Origin: Monoplex corrugatus
Lineage: Eukaryota > Mollusca > Gastropoda > Littorinimorpha > Ranellidae
Direction: 5' to 3'
Assembly (NCBI GenBank): GCA_030674185.1
Contig: JAPXFY010000086.1
Location: forward strand, 25,001 to 89,000
DNA length: 64,000 nt
Positions 34,289-44,616 of this stretch are shown here, piece after piece. The notes beneath the pieces were generated by a model. That model did no database searches. It was not told where the DNA came from and saw nothing but the letters and a program-made list of their open reading frames with translations. Each line of letters begins with the position of its first letter. Position 1 is the first letter of the stretch. A program made the position numbers and the translations under genes.

Positions 34289-34657
34289 TTATCCATCTCC
34301 ATCGCCGTGGACGATGGTGGGAGCTCCACTCTTTGTCTTAAAGGATCGCCAGGCGACACGCTCTCTGCTCCTGTGTATGATGTCATGGAGCCCCAGTTTG
34401 CAGGCATCAGCGATGTTGTCCGTGAAGGATTTTGCTGGCCTTCCTTGTTTTCTCTTTGCCTCCACTCTCCCCTGCAGGACTGGTGTCGTCAAGTCGGTTC
34501 TTGTGTTTCTGTTCATGTGCCCGATATACTTCAGTTTTTCTTTTGTTGATCTCTGGGAGTATTTTACTTTGGACAGCTAATTCCTTTAGCACGTTTTCGT
34601 TTGTTCTTTTGTCTGTCCATTTTACTCTGAGAAGACGCCTGTGGAACCACATTTCTG
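34289..34657 (-). mobile_element. RTE-like LINE 3' fragment, second subfamily, with TSD
   Basis: Minus strand: AAEMWFHRRLLRVKWTDKRT, NENVLKEL, a frame break, then HMNRNTRTDLTTPVLQGRVE and GRPAKSFTDNIADACKLGL. The 12-bp CAGCTGATATCA occurs on both sides (34277-34288 and 34658-34669), a clean target-site duplication. This is a different subfamily from the abundant (GAT)n-tailed one. Confidence 0.85.
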
Positions 34658-34682
34658 CAGCTGATATCACAGAACAAAAAAA

Positions 34683-35050
34683 GGATGTATTATATATTTA
34701 AAGAGTAGGGAGTAGTATTTTATTTATTCATCAAAAGCAACTAATTGAGAAGATAATAAATGCCTAGTGAAGGTGAAGATCACTGACAGAAATATCCAAC
34801 AGATCTGCCCTCTCTTCCACATTCACAGCTATTTTTGGTCATATTTATTTTTAACTGTTTGGTCTGGGAGTTGTAGTTTGTTTATTCATCAAAACCAACT
34901 GATTGAGGAGATAATATACCTAGTGAAGATGAAGATCACTGACAGAAACAATGTTCAACAGATCTGTCCCCTCTTCCGGTCTTGTTCATTTTTGAATATT
35001 GTCTCTGTTGGAGTTTTTATTTTCCTAAATTATTTTCACCCCAACACAAA
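34683..35050 (+). repeat. Two to three degenerate units of a 105-bp repeat (unexpanded state)
   Basis: CCTAGTGAAGATGAAGATCA and GATCTGCCCTCTCTTCCAC-like blocks occur at about 34760 and 34920. The same unit is amplified about 30-fold in the right copy (54770-58010). Confidence 0.85.
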
Positions 35051-35579
35051 CAGGTCAGTGGGGCATGAACATCTCTTGGAAGGGGTGAGGGTGGAGGTCA
35101 TCCTACTTTATTGTGCTTTATTGTGTCTCATTTCTCTGTTTTTGTTAAAGAAATATATCAGTAATTAAAGATCAAAATTAAACTTGAAATGCATAAGGTA
35201 TATCGTAAATAAAACATTCATCGATGCAGTTCATTTGATGTACAAATCTCAAGGTCACCTCAGCATGTAGAGTGGATGTGCAGGTTTACAGTGTCTTCTG
35301 CAGTTATTTGGATTTCCATCACACAGCATGTGAAGACTTGAGTGCTGACACCTTGCTCATCAAACCGATACAGATGTGATGCATAACCTTAGATTCAACA
35401 TTTGTGTGCGTGTGCTTGTTTATTGTTTTCATGATTTTTATGAATAGCATTTCTTTGGTTTGTTTTCCAGTTTTGTTTTTGTTTTGTTTGTGTAAGTGTT
35501 GTGGTGCTATTGTGAATAAAAACTCTGAAAAATGCAGACTGTGTCTCACGTGTTGTCTTGATATTTTGTATGCGAGTTT
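35051..35579. other. Non-coding stretch, no gene seen
   Basis: Duplicated at about 58040-58564. No recognisable gene or element. Confidence 0.4.
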
Positions 35580-35841
35580 CTCCCTCTGTGGGGATGCTGG
35601 GGGCTCCTTCAGTATAAATAGTGTGCCCACCTTCTGGACATTCTGTGCTAGAAATGTCCTCTGTCACTCTCTTTGTTTCTGCCTTGTTCCTTTGCTTTCT
35701 GTCATTTCTTCCTATCATTTTCAACCTTGCTGGTCCATTCACCTGCATGTGTTCAACAAAGCCTTACATACTTTCTCTTAGGATTGACAATTGGATCGAT
35801 AACTGGATACATGTATTAGGTGAATTTTTGGCTCTAGGGAT
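35580..35841 (+). repeat. Dispersed repeat DR1, 5' part
   Basis: CTGTGGGGATGCTGGGGGCT, TTTCTGTCATTTCTTCC, CTTTCTCTTAGGATTGACAA and TTTTTGGCTCTAGGGATGCG, then interrupted by the RTE at 35851. Confidence 0.75.
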
Positions 35842-35850
35842 GCGAGATAT

Positions 35851-36170
35851 CATCATCATCAAGTGTCCTGCCGCATGGCGTTGGCGATCATGGCCCTCCA
35901 TATGTATCTGTCCCTTGCTGCCACAAGCGCATCTTCCACCCTCTCTGTCCTCAGCCATCCTGCAAGTCCGTCCAATATTTTCTGCCTGGGTCTACCTGGT
36001 GTTCTCTTTCCCTCCAGATTTCCTGTTGTGACCATGTGCTCTAATTCCCCTTTCCTCATAAAATGGCCTATGAATGTTGCCTGTCTTTTCCTAATCTTCC
36101 TAATGAATGATCTTCTTGTGTCTGCTTCCATCAAGACTGTCTCGTTTGTTTTCTTTGCTGTCCATGGAAC
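35851..36170 (-). mobile_element. RTE-like LINE 3' fragment with TSD
   Basis: Starts with (ATC)n, the complement of the (GAT)n tail. The minus strand encodes METDT/MMEADTRRSFIRKIRKRQAT, FIGHFMRKGELEHMVTTGNL and GRPRQKILDGLAGWL. The 9-bp GCGAGATAT flanks both sides (35842-35850 and 36171-36179). Confidence 0.9.
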
Positions 36171-36186
36171 GCGAGATATGCAGAAG

Positions 36187-36478
36187 CCATTTCCAGAAGG
36201 TGGGGATATTATTTATACTGAAAGAACCCCTGGCATGCCTACAGAAGGTGGGGATATTATTTATACTGAAAGAACCCCTGGCATCCCTACAGAAGGTGGG
36301 GATATTATTTATACTGAAAGAACCCCTGGCATGCCTACAGAAGGTGGGGATATTATTTATACTGAAAGAACCCCTGGCATCCCTACAGAAGGTGGGGATA
36401 TTTATACTGAAAGAACCCCTGGCATCTCTACAGAAGGTGGGGATATCTATACTGAAAGAACCCCTGGCATCCCTACAG
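36187..36478 (+). repeat. ~48-51 bp minisatellite derived from DR1, about six units
   Basis: Units of AGAAGGTGGGGATATTATTT plus ATACTGAAAGAACCCCTGGC. This is the reverse complement of the DR1 5' segment (GCCAGGGG..TTTCAGTATAAA). The right copy has three units (59180-59332). Confidence 0.92.
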
Positions 36479-36960
36479 GGGTGACACCTGGCTGGACGGG
36501 GTTGGGCATTTTAAGGAGGAATTGTCAGGCAGTGGGTTCCACTTGTTGTCTAGAGTGCAACATCTGTCTCTGCTTCCACAAGAACAGAAACTGCTTCCTG
36601 GGGTTCACACCATCACCTGGACTGTTACCGTAACCATGACAGTATCATCTCCATCTCCATAGTGACAGACTTTCCTTTCCTTTTTTATTTTCTTTTCTTT
36701 TGGGGGGCAGTAGTATGGAGGGGGTGGGGTAAATTCTTCGTGATTTAGACTTGGTACAATACCCCTAGTTTTTGTTTTTTGTTTGTTTATTTGGTCCCAT
36801 TTTCTATGCCATTTTAATGGCCACAGAAGCTGGAACAGTTTTTCACAATGCGATGATGGTCATGTCGTTGAGGATGATAATCATGATGCTATGGAGTTCC
36901 ATCTAGGATTGAGACTATGTCTAGGATTGAGACTATGTGACAGGGTGGTACTCTACGAAT
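36479..36960. other. Non-coding stretch, no gene seen
   Basis: A duplicated 22-bp AGGATTGAGACTATGT segment at about 36905-36940. Nothing coding was recognised. Confidence 0.4.
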
Positions 36961-37243
36961 ACTATCATAATATATCCTGGCGTCAACCAGGCCTGAGAGA
37001 TACAGATACCTGCAGGTGCTCGTCAGAAAATTTGAGCAGCACCCTCAATGACGCATCCGTGAAGTGGATGAGACTCGACTGTGTGCTACCAGTAGTCCCA
37101 AATGAGCCTATGGCATGCCCAACTCTGGGTAGGAGCCGGTTAGAGCTGAAAAATCCCATGATTTTGAAAGGGACTGATGGGGATTCGAACCCACAACCTT
37201 CTAGTCGGTAGTCCGTTGCACTAACCACTACACCACAGCGACT
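36961..37243 (-). mobile_element. tRNA-derived SINE (SINE-A), minus strand
   Basis: The minus strand begins with GTCGCTGTGGTGTAGTGGTT (A-box-like) and GTGGGTTCGAATCCCC (B box) about 40 bp later, then CCCTTTCAAAATCATGGGAT and CAGAGTTGGGCATGCC in the body. The head is tRNA-like but does not fold into a clean anticodon arm, so it is a SINE, not a tRNA gene. Confidence 0.75.
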
Positions 37244-37449
37244 GGTTATACCCCTGGAACTTGACAAGGACTTATGAACAACAGCAGTTGTACAATGACT
37301 TTTCTTCTTCTTTCCCTTGGTTACCGCCTTCTTCATGGTGAAGATTCTGTAGACTATAAGGGGGGTCTGCGTGCAGTCTTAAGTTTCCTGAGGTAGAGTT
37401 TGCTGGGCCGGGGGGTGTTTGGGGGGTGGGGACAGGGGGAGGGGTGTGG

Positions 37450-37822
37450 GATCAGATTTGAGATTTGAAGCCTTCCAGGGTTGGGCTGAAGGCAACCTCA
37501 GCAGGAAGGCTGTTCCAGTCGGTTACGGTCCTGGGGAAGAAAGACTGTTGTCTGTATAGCGTCCTGCAGTTGGAAAGGTGGTACGTTGCTGGGTGCGACC
37601 GTCGGGTTCCTATGGATGCAGAAGGATTTAGAGAGGGTTTGTGGCACGTGTTGATGATGAGGCTTCCATTGTGGAACTTATAGAAGTTTGTCAGCCTCGC
37701 CTTTCTCCTTCGCTCTGTGAGGGGGACCACTGGAGAGTCTCCAGCATGTCTTGAAAATTGGACGTTTTCCGGTGTTGATGGGTGACCCAATGATCGATAT
37801 ATTGGGACTGTATTCAAGACCT
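37450..37822 (-). mobile_element. Non-LTR retrotransposon C-terminal fragment
   Basis: A 121-residue frame on the minus strand: RRRKARLTNFYKFHNGSLII, RRSHPATYHLSNCRTLYRQQ, SFFPRTVTDWNSLPAEVAFS, LEGFKSQI. The SFFPRT...WN.LP pattern is typical of the extreme C-terminus of jockey/CR1-group LINEs. No polymerase motifs remain. Confidence 0.75.
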
Positions 37823-38004
37823 ACTGTGTCACATGTCACGTGATGTGGTATATTACCTAATTTGGGCGCCTTTTTTTTTTTTAAAGATTTGGCAACCACT
37901 TTTTACTTTACTTTGGTGTTATTTGATCAAAAAAAATTTTTTTTTGGAATAGTTTTTTGTCCATGGGCAGGTTCTCGAGGGTTTTAAATGTTAATTTCAT
38001 TTAA

Positions 38005-38054
38005 TGAGTATGCATGTGTGTGTGAGCGAGTGTGTGTGTGTGTGTGCGTGTGTG

Positions 38055-38103
<49 letters not shown>

Positions 38104-38117
38104 CAGTGTCGGCATTA

Positions 38118-38149
<32 letters not shown>

Positions 38150-38163
38150 ATGCAGTGTCGGCA

Positions 38164-38199
<36 letters not shown>

Positions 38200-38312
38200 C
38201 AGTGTCGGCATTAGTGTATGTGTGTGTGCGAGAGTGTCTGTGTGTGTATGCATCCACATGCATTCGCGCGCGCGCGCACGCGCGCGCGCGCGTGTGTGTG
38301 TGTGTATGCAAG
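38005..38312. repeat. (TG)n / (CG)n alternating purine-pyrimidine tract
   Basis: (TG)n with a repeated TATGCAGTGTCGGCATTAGT spacer, ending in GCGCGCGCGCACGCGCGCGC at about 38266-38291. A strong candidate for Z-DNA. Frames here are artefacts. Confidence 0.95.
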
Positions 38313-38596
38313 TGCATTTCTGTTACATGTCAACTGTTCTTACCAACAAAGAACAGATCACACATTTACACAGATGCACAGTGCTACATGCGCACAATCT
38401 CTTTTAATTACTCAAACAAACACACAGACTGTCCACATTTCACTCTCCACCCCATCTCCTGCACTACAAAAAGTGAGGTGAGGTAACCAAGTCACTGGTT
38501 TTTAATATTCACTTTATTTCACAAAAACAATGAAGGCAACATTTATACACTACATTTTCACAAAACCTAAACTGATATATACAAAATATAAAATTA

Positions 38597-38745
38597 TACA
38601 TTAAACTATCCACCATGGTGTAGTAACCAGTTAGTGCCACAGACTATGACTGGAAAGTTGTGGATTCGAATCCCCATCAGTCCCTTCAAAAATAGTTCAG
38701 GGATTTTTCAGCTTCAGCTGACTCCTTCCCAGAGTTGAGCACGCT
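38597..38745 (+). mobile_element. tRNA-derived SINE (SINE-A), plus strand
   Basis: TGGTGTAGTAACCAGTTAGT (A-box region), GTGGATTCGAATCCCCATCA (B box), then GGGATTTTTCAGCTTCAGCT and CCCAGAGTTGAGCACGC, matching the SINE at 36961-37243 in opposite orientation. Confidence 0.75.
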
Positions 38746-38822
38746 ACGGGTGACTAAGATTACAAGCTGTGTTCCTTTCAAATTACACATCAACGTCAAG
38801 CTGATCAAATACTTGAAGCGTA

Positions 38823-38823
<1 letters not shown>

Positions 38824-38892
<69 letters not shown>
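38824..38892. repeat. (CA)n microsatellite
   Basis: About 34 CA units, followed by CCACACAGAC and (TC)n. Confidence 0.98.
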
Positions 38893-39250
38893 ACACAGAC
38901 TCTCTCTCTCTCCTGTTTATAAAGAAAAAGGGGAAGAAAGACAGACAGACAAGACAGACTTCAATAATGTAGATGAATACAGTCACCAGAACTGCTTATT
39001 CTTATTGTTGTTTAACTCGATGACGACGCTCCTCAGCTATCCACGTCTTGACTGTGATATTATGGGTTTTTTCACCAAGACTACATGTATACTATAATAA
39101 AGGAGATTATACTGACAGCAGAGTTTAACCTACGACCTTTTAAAACATATACAACAGGATAGGTTTATTGTTGTTGGATATTCTCCAGAAGTTTTTAAAA
39201 AGTACCAAAAACTGTGCGTCTCAAGTGTTTCGGCAGCCATTTTAGGGTTG
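38893..39250. other. Non-coding stretch, no gene seen
   Basis: No coding or repeat signal other than its duplicate at about 61740-62090. Confidence 0.4.
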
Positions 39251-39254
39251 CGTC

Positions 39255-39425
39255 TCTCCAAAGAGTTAAAGCCCCATCGACTGTGTAGAGCCAAATCGGG
39301 GCTATAACCGCTTCAAATCGTACAAAACTTCAACAGGAAAAAAAAAAAAAAAGAAAAGAAAATTAAGTATGCATATCAAAATTGCACACATAATCCAAGG
39401 ACATGCCCCTGGTATCACTCAGTCC
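39255..39425 (-). repeat. Dispersed repeat DR1, minus strand
   Basis: GTAGAGCCAAATCGGGGCTA, AACTTCAACAGGA, AAATTAAGTATGCATATCAA and GGACATGCCCCTGGTA are the reverse complement of the DR1 3' end. Confidence 0.7.
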
Positions 39426-39527
39426 AATTTATAAATGTGCAATGTGCATGTGTGTGCGTCTATAAATGGGTATATTAATGTATGTTTATGTTTACTTTCT
39501 TAAGTGTGTGTCTCAAAGACTGAATTT

Positions 39528-39850
39528 ATTTATCAGGTGATCTATACACTTTTCTTCCTTACGTATTTTTATGTCTATTTATTTATCAGGTGATCTATAC
39601 ACTTTTCTTCCTTACGTATTTTTAAGTCTACTTATTTATTTATCAGGTGATCTATACACTTTTCTTCCTTACGTATTTTTAAGTCTACTTATTTATCAGG
39701 TGATCTATACACTTTTCTTCCTTACGTATTTTTAAGTCTACTTATTTATCAGGTGATCTATACACTTTTCTTCCTTACGCATTTTTAAGTCTACTTATTT
39801 ATTTATCAGGTGATCTATACACTTTTCTTCCTTACGTATTTTTAAGTCTA
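39528..39850 (+). repeat. 49-57 bp minisatellite, about six units
   Basis: TTTATCAGGTGATCTATACA plus CTTTTCTTCCTTACGTATTT and TTAAGTCTACT. The right copy of the duplication (about 62365) has a single unit. Confidence 0.93.
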
Positions 39851-39904
39851 CCATCTCTACTACCCATCTGTAATTTCATGCTATGATCTGTTATGTTGCA
39901 TTGA

Positions 39905-40078
39905 CACTTTGACCCCCACACCCTATCCACCAACTGCAAAAATTTAACCCTTTGAATCCCTCACCCTATCCACCAGCTTCCTGGGTGAGGGAGTCAAAGG
40001 TAAGTTTTTGTATTGCTAGCATGACTGGTAATGCAGGATGCTGGTGGACAGGCTGCGGGCCGGGGGTCAAGGGGTTAA
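39905..40078. repeat. Palindromic TTAACCCTTTGA-type element
   Basis: ACTTTGACCCCCACACCCTA and AACCCTTTGAATCCCTCACC on the left, GGGTGAGGGAGTCAAAGG and GGGGGTCAAGGGGTTAA on the right. Compare 23177-23436. Confidence 0.65.
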
Positions 40079-40084
40079 TAATAT

Positions 40085-40687
40085 GTGACCTCCCACCACG
40101 AAATCAGTCTTAACTCACAGTCAGTCGAACAGCACTAGGAGCTGAAAAGGTGACTGAGGGTTCATCTGGGGTGTTTTGACTTTTTCTCAAAATTGATTTC
40201 TGTGGACTATAATCTACCCTCAGAAATTTTTTTTCTCAGAAAAATATAATTAATCAATTAAAAATGGTATTTTAATGCACTGATCGTGGAGAAAGAACGC
40301 ATGTTCTTACCAAAAGTACTTATTTTTTGTCTCATATTGCGAACCGTAACATGTACAGGACCCCCACACGTAATATACTTCCAGAAAGCTCTTTGGTGCA
40401 CCTTTCGGATAATGACAGCTAAAATTAGAAACAAACTGATTCAAAGCCACCAAATAAAGAAATCTACGGAAAATGTGGGGAGAGTACATAAAAACTTTAG
40501 ATGCCGTTTCCTCAAAATGGCCGTCACACAACTTGATGACTTTAAACATACATAACGTCTACATTTCTTTGAGTACAAGCTTTATTCAAGTACCAAAATA
40601 ATCAGGAGAATGTACATTTTCCAGTAATATGTATATCTCAAAATACCCAAAATGTTAGTAAAGACTAATTTCATGCTGGGAGGTCAC
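40085..40687 (+). mobile_element. TIR element M1, copy 3
   Basis: GTGACCTCCCACCACGAAAT on the left and the complement of ATTTCATGCTGGGAGGTCAC on the right, with ATAT on both sides as a possible 4-bp target duplication. No transposase. Confidence 0.82.
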
Positions 40688-41010
40688 ATATGTGACAATA
40701 GGTTTATGTATCAGAGTGTGTTTATCCTGCGTTAATGTTCTGACAAGGCAACCCTTCCCTCTCCAAACACCCCCCCCCCCCTTTTTTTTTTTTTATCTAC
40801 GTAAACTGCAATGAGCATTTTTTGACATGGATTCTTTATTCTAAACAAATGAAACTATTATTGTTGTTATCATCATTATTACAGTCATATCCACAATCTC
40901 TTCATTTACAAAGTTGCGGATATGCTCTCAAAACGCAGGCAAACGTTAGTGCTTGGGAGCACACGCTCGTTATCACACGCACAAGTAACTGCCCAGTTAA
41001 TTTGAGAAAC
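40688..41010. other. Non-coding stretch, no gene seen
   Basis: C-run and T-run at about 40770-40793, otherwise unremarkable; duplicated at 63251-63575. Confidence 0.4.
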
Positions 41011-41019
41011 CTGATTATA

Positions 41020-41437
41020 TGAACAATACACAATGCGTATGTGAAACTTCCAAACAAAACAAAAACAATGAAAAAATCATGGAACATATGAACACTAGAC
41101 AATGAGTATGTGAAACTTGCAAACAAAAACAAACAAATAAAAACAATGAAAAATTCATGGAATATATGAACACTAGACAATGCATATGTGAAACTTTCAA
41201 ACAAAACAAAGAAACAAAAACAATGAAAAAATCATGACAGATGAACACTAGACAATGCGTATGTGAAACTTGCAAACAAAAACAAACAAATAAAAACAAT
41301 GAAAAAAATTCATGGAATATATGAACACTACACAATGTGTTACCTGAAACTTACAAACAAAACAAACAAAAATGACGAAAAAATCATGGAACATAAAAAC
41401 ACTAGAAAATACGTATGTGAAACTTGCAAACAAAATA
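41020..41437 (+). repeat. ~65-80 bp minisatellite, left part
   Basis: Units of GAACACTAGACAATGCGTAT, GTGAAACTTGCAAACAAAAA and ATGAAAAAATCATGGAA. The same unit resumes at 43390-43675, so the LINE between them inserted into the array. Confidence 0.9.
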
Positions 41438-41544
41438 ATAATAATTACAATATTTATATAGCGCAAAATCTTGATAAAATCAAATCTAAGCGCTGAAACA
41501 CACACACACGCACGCACGCGCACACACACACACACACACACACA

Positions 41545-41613
<69 letters not shown>

Positions 41614-43385
41614 GCATGGCTATATATGGGGAGAAAGAATAAAAGCAATGGAAAATTATAGACAGCATATCATATACAATTATGTATTACAATGTGATTC
41701 CCCTCCGAGTGGAGACAGGCTGCAGAGGGGGTTGAGTGAGGTCAGGATTTTATGCAGAGGAGAAAAGGTGAGTTTTGAGAGCGGACTTGAAGGAGACAAA
41801 AGTAGGTTGCTGACGGACTGAGAGAGGAAGTTTGTTCCAGGAGAGTGGACCAGAAACAGAGAAGGCTCGTGGACCATAGGTATTGAGCTTAGTGCGTGGA
41901 AAGCGAAAAGTCAGAGGATCGGAGGCAGAATGGAGGGTACGTGAGGGAACATAGATCTCAAGTGGGCTTGACAGGCAATCGGGGGCTGCGTTACTGAGGC
42001 TTTTGTGGCACATGCTGTCTAGTTTGTACTTTATGCGCTTTGATACAAGGAGCCAATGAAGTTGTGCCAGGAGAGGAGATATGTGGTCAGCTTTTTTCTT
42101 TTTGAGTACAAGGTGTGCAGCATTGTTTTGAATGCGCTGTAGGATGTGAATGGTGGAGGCAGGAAGACCAGACAGGAGTGAATTGCAATAGTCAATGCGA
42201 GACATTATGAAGGAGAGAACGAGTTTTGCAGTTGTTTCGACAGATACTTCCAGATCAGGCTTATACGATGGAGGTGATAGTAGCAAGATCTGGCAGTTTG
42301 AGAAACAAAGTTGTTCATGGAGAGGGTAGAGTCAATGCAGACACCAAGGTTTTTAGCTGAATCAGAAATTGGGACTGATGTGTTACATAATGGGAGAGAA
42401 AGAGGAGGCAGCTGAGAAAGTTTCTGACGGGTGCCAATGAGGATAGCTTCTGTCTTGTCGTTGTTAAGCTGAAGTTTATTGTATGTCATCCAGTTCTTAA
42501 TGTCCGAGTAACACTCAGTGGTGCGAGTCAAGAGGCGCTGTATATTGTCAGGTGAGTCACTGTCTTGAAGTTGGGTGTCATCAGCATAGAAGTGGTGTTT
42601 TATAGAGTGGGAGTTGATGATGGTGGACAAGGGGGAGGTGTAAAGAGTGAAAAGAACAGGGCCAAGGACAGATCCTTGTGGAACACCACAGGTCAGGTAT
42701 GCAGGTTGAGAGTAAGTGCCATTGATGAGAACAGTTTGTTTTCTGTTTGATAGATATGAAGTGAACCAGGAGAGAGCAGTGTCAGAAATGCCAAAAATAT
42801 GATGGAGTCTAGAAAGGAGAATACCATGATCAATGGTATCAAAAGCTGCAGACAGATCAAGGAGTGTGAGGAGAGAGACTTTGCCAGTATCAGTTGCAAG
42901 GAGGAGATTGTTGAGAATGTGTAGCAGGGCAGTTTCAGTGCTATGGCACTGGCGGTAGGCTGACTGGAAAGGATTGAGGAGATTGTTGGCAGACAGGTGA
43001 GAGTTCAGCTGGTTGAGGACAACTTTTTCAAGGAGTTTTGACAAGAAAGAGAGATTAGAGATAGGCCGGTAATTTTTCAGTTCATTTGGGTCTAAATTGT
43101 ATTTCTTGAGGAAAGGGTGAACAATAGCAGACTTGAAAGAATCTGGGACAGTTCCAGTTTGAAAAGAAGTGTTGATGATGTCAGTGACGAATGGGAGGAG
43201 AGTAGGGAGACAGTCGGAGTAGAGAGAACCTGGAAGAGGATCCAGTTCGCAGGTTTTGAACGACATGGATCTGATTGTGTGGAGAATTTCTTCTTGTGAG
43301 ACTGGGGTAAAAGTAGTAAGAGGTGTGCCAGAGAAGGAAGGGTCAGGTGGGCATGGTTGACAGGGTGTCCTGTCACGAAGACAAT
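41436..43385 (-). mobile_element. CR1/L2-like LINE with reverse transcriptase (LINE-1 of this window)
   Basis: Minus-strand frame 43266-42205 has the reverse transcriptase motifs in order: NYRPISNLSFLSKLLEK, LLDLSAAFDTIDHG (first catalytic Asp), GVPQGSVLGPVLF, YADDTQL (catalytic pair) and [14 protein letters not shown] deletion near 42245 shifts the frame; the C-terminal block continues in 42286-41750 with [20 protein letters not shown] and [15 protein letters not shown]. The 3' UTR holds a (CA)n tract (TG on the coding strand) and ends CAGCGCTTAGATTTGATTTT..GCGCTATATAAATATTG, (ATT)n. The endonuclease is absent (5' truncation), so the copy is non-autonomous and broken. Confidence 0.92.
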
Positions 43386-43389
43386 TAAA

Positions 43390-43675
43390 AAAACAATTAA
43401 AAAAAAATCATGGAACATATGAACACTACACAATGCCTACATAAAACTTACAAACAAACGATGAAATAATCATGGAACATATGAACACTACACAATGCGT
43501 ACATAAAACTTACAAACAAACGATGAAATAATCATGGAACATATCAACACTACACAATGCGGACATAAAACTTACAAACAAACGATGAAAAAATCATGGA
43601 ACATATCAACACTACACAATGCGTACATAAAACTTACAAACAAAACAAACAAACAAACAAACAAAACCCATGGAC
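43390..43675 (+). repeat. ~60-65 bp minisatellite, right part
   Basis: Continues the array at 41020-41437 with units of ATCATGGAACATATGAACAC, TACACAATGCCTACATAAAA and CTTACAAACAAACGATG. Confidence 0.9.
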
Positions 43676-43679
43676 TGTA

Positions 43680-44030
43680 AGTGACGGCAACTATGGCACG
43701 ACAACGTAGGGCTGGTAGGCCAACAGTTTGGACTTGTTGTGACAGGAGTGGATCCACTGGGGCCGCACAAACACCAAACCAGGGTTCTCCGTCAACGCCT
43801 GCAACACAACCATCACCAGTCACACACCACTACCATGGCCATGGCAGTTTCAATTTCAGTTTCAGTTTCTCAAGATGACGTCTCCACGCTTGGAACGAAT
43901 TTCATACATATATGCACTAACGTCCCAGGTGCCACGTGTATGGTGACCATGGCACATGCCTTAAGCCTGCACATAAACCCATGAGCTGGCCAGGTCCTGA
44001 GGCCCTACCTACACTATGTTTTACCCAGTC
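43680..44030 (+). repeat. Dispersed repeat DR2 with an unassigned leader
   Basis: From about 43846, CAATTTCAGTTTCAGTTTCT, GATGACGTCTCCACGC, CATGCCTTAAGCCTGCACAT and ATGAGCTGGCCAGGTCC recur at 47715-47885. The leader at 43680-43845 is more GC-rich and unrecognised. Confidence 0.6.
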
Positions 44031-44065
44031 TTTATTCTATACTGGCATTTTATTAGCCTACCATT

Positions 44066-44397
44066 GGAATGTTGAGAGTTCATTGGACAGCAAAGAAAAC
44101 AAACAAGACAGTCTTGATGGAGGCAGACACAGGTAGATCATTTATAAGGAAGATTAGGAAAAGACAGGCAACATTTATAGGCCATTTTATGAGGAAAGGG
44201 GAATTGGAGCACCTGGTCATAATGGGAAAGCTGGAGGGAAAGAGAGCACCGGGTAGACCCAGGGAGAAGATGCTAGACGGACTTGCAGAGTGGCTGGGGA
44301 CAAGGAGGGTGGAAGAGATGCTTGAGACAAGTGATAGAGACAGATGGAAGTCCACATTCACCAACGCCATGCGGCAAGGCACCTGATGATGATGATG
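44066..44397 (+). mobile_element. RTE-like LINE 3' fragment
   Basis: Encodes MLRVHWTAKKTNKTVLMEAD, RQATFIGHFMRKGELEHLVI, GRPREKMLDGLAEWLGTRRV and a stop, then (GAT)n. Intact C-terminal block, no polymerase. Confidence 0.88.
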
Positions 44398-44543
44398 ACC
44401 ACTGGAATAATCTCGGTTACATGTAAATGACATGTGTATGTGTGTATCTTACCGTCAAAAAAGGAACATCTATTTGAAGTAAATAAATAAATCATTAAAG
44501 GTCTGAATCACAACACAACTAGCTTTACTGTATTAAAAAAACA

Positions 44544-44616
44544 CACCCAATGTGGGGCTTGAACCCACGACCTTGGGATTTAGAGTCCCATGCTCTACCG
44601 ACTGAGCTAACCGGGC
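44544..44616 (-). tRNA. tRNA-Lys-like gene with CUA (amber-reading) anticodon
   Basis: The minus strand gives a complete 73-nt cloverleaf. Acceptor GCCCGGT pairs with ATTGGGT (with G-U pairs, including 1:72). The D arm is GCTC-AGTCGGTA-GAGC, the anticodon stem TGGGA/TCCCA, the variable loop AGGTC, the T arm GTGGG-TTCAAGC-CCCAC and the discriminator G. It is otherwise close to the conserved eukaryotic tRNA-Lys(CUU). The anticodon loop reads CTCTAAA, so positions 34-36 are CTA; a standard tRNA-Lys(CUU) has CTCTTAA, so one T-to-A change at position 36 makes the difference. The A box (TAGCTCAGTCGG) and B box (GGTTCAAGCC) fit Pol III promoters, and a T6 run follows the 3' end by four bases. It could be a suppressor tRNA or a recent pseudogene. 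Confidence 0.85.

Larger units (their letters stand above)
30437..41437 (+). repeat. Large direct duplication, left copy
   Basis: From AATAAGAGGGAAGCAGG at 30437 onward the sequence matches 49993-64000 in the same orientation and the same order: hairpin, RTE, M1, DR1, TTAGG tract, RTE subfamily 2, SINEs, CR1-like tail, M1. Differences are scattered substitutions, small indels and tandem-repeat length changes. Similarity persists to the window edge, opposite 41437. Confidence 0.95.

Noticed and set aside
37165..37243. tRNA gene candidates at the SINE-A heads (also 38597, 60020, 61447)
   Set aside because: A- and B-box-like motifs are present, but the anticodon arm does not pair properly and the sequence continues into a conserved SINE body.
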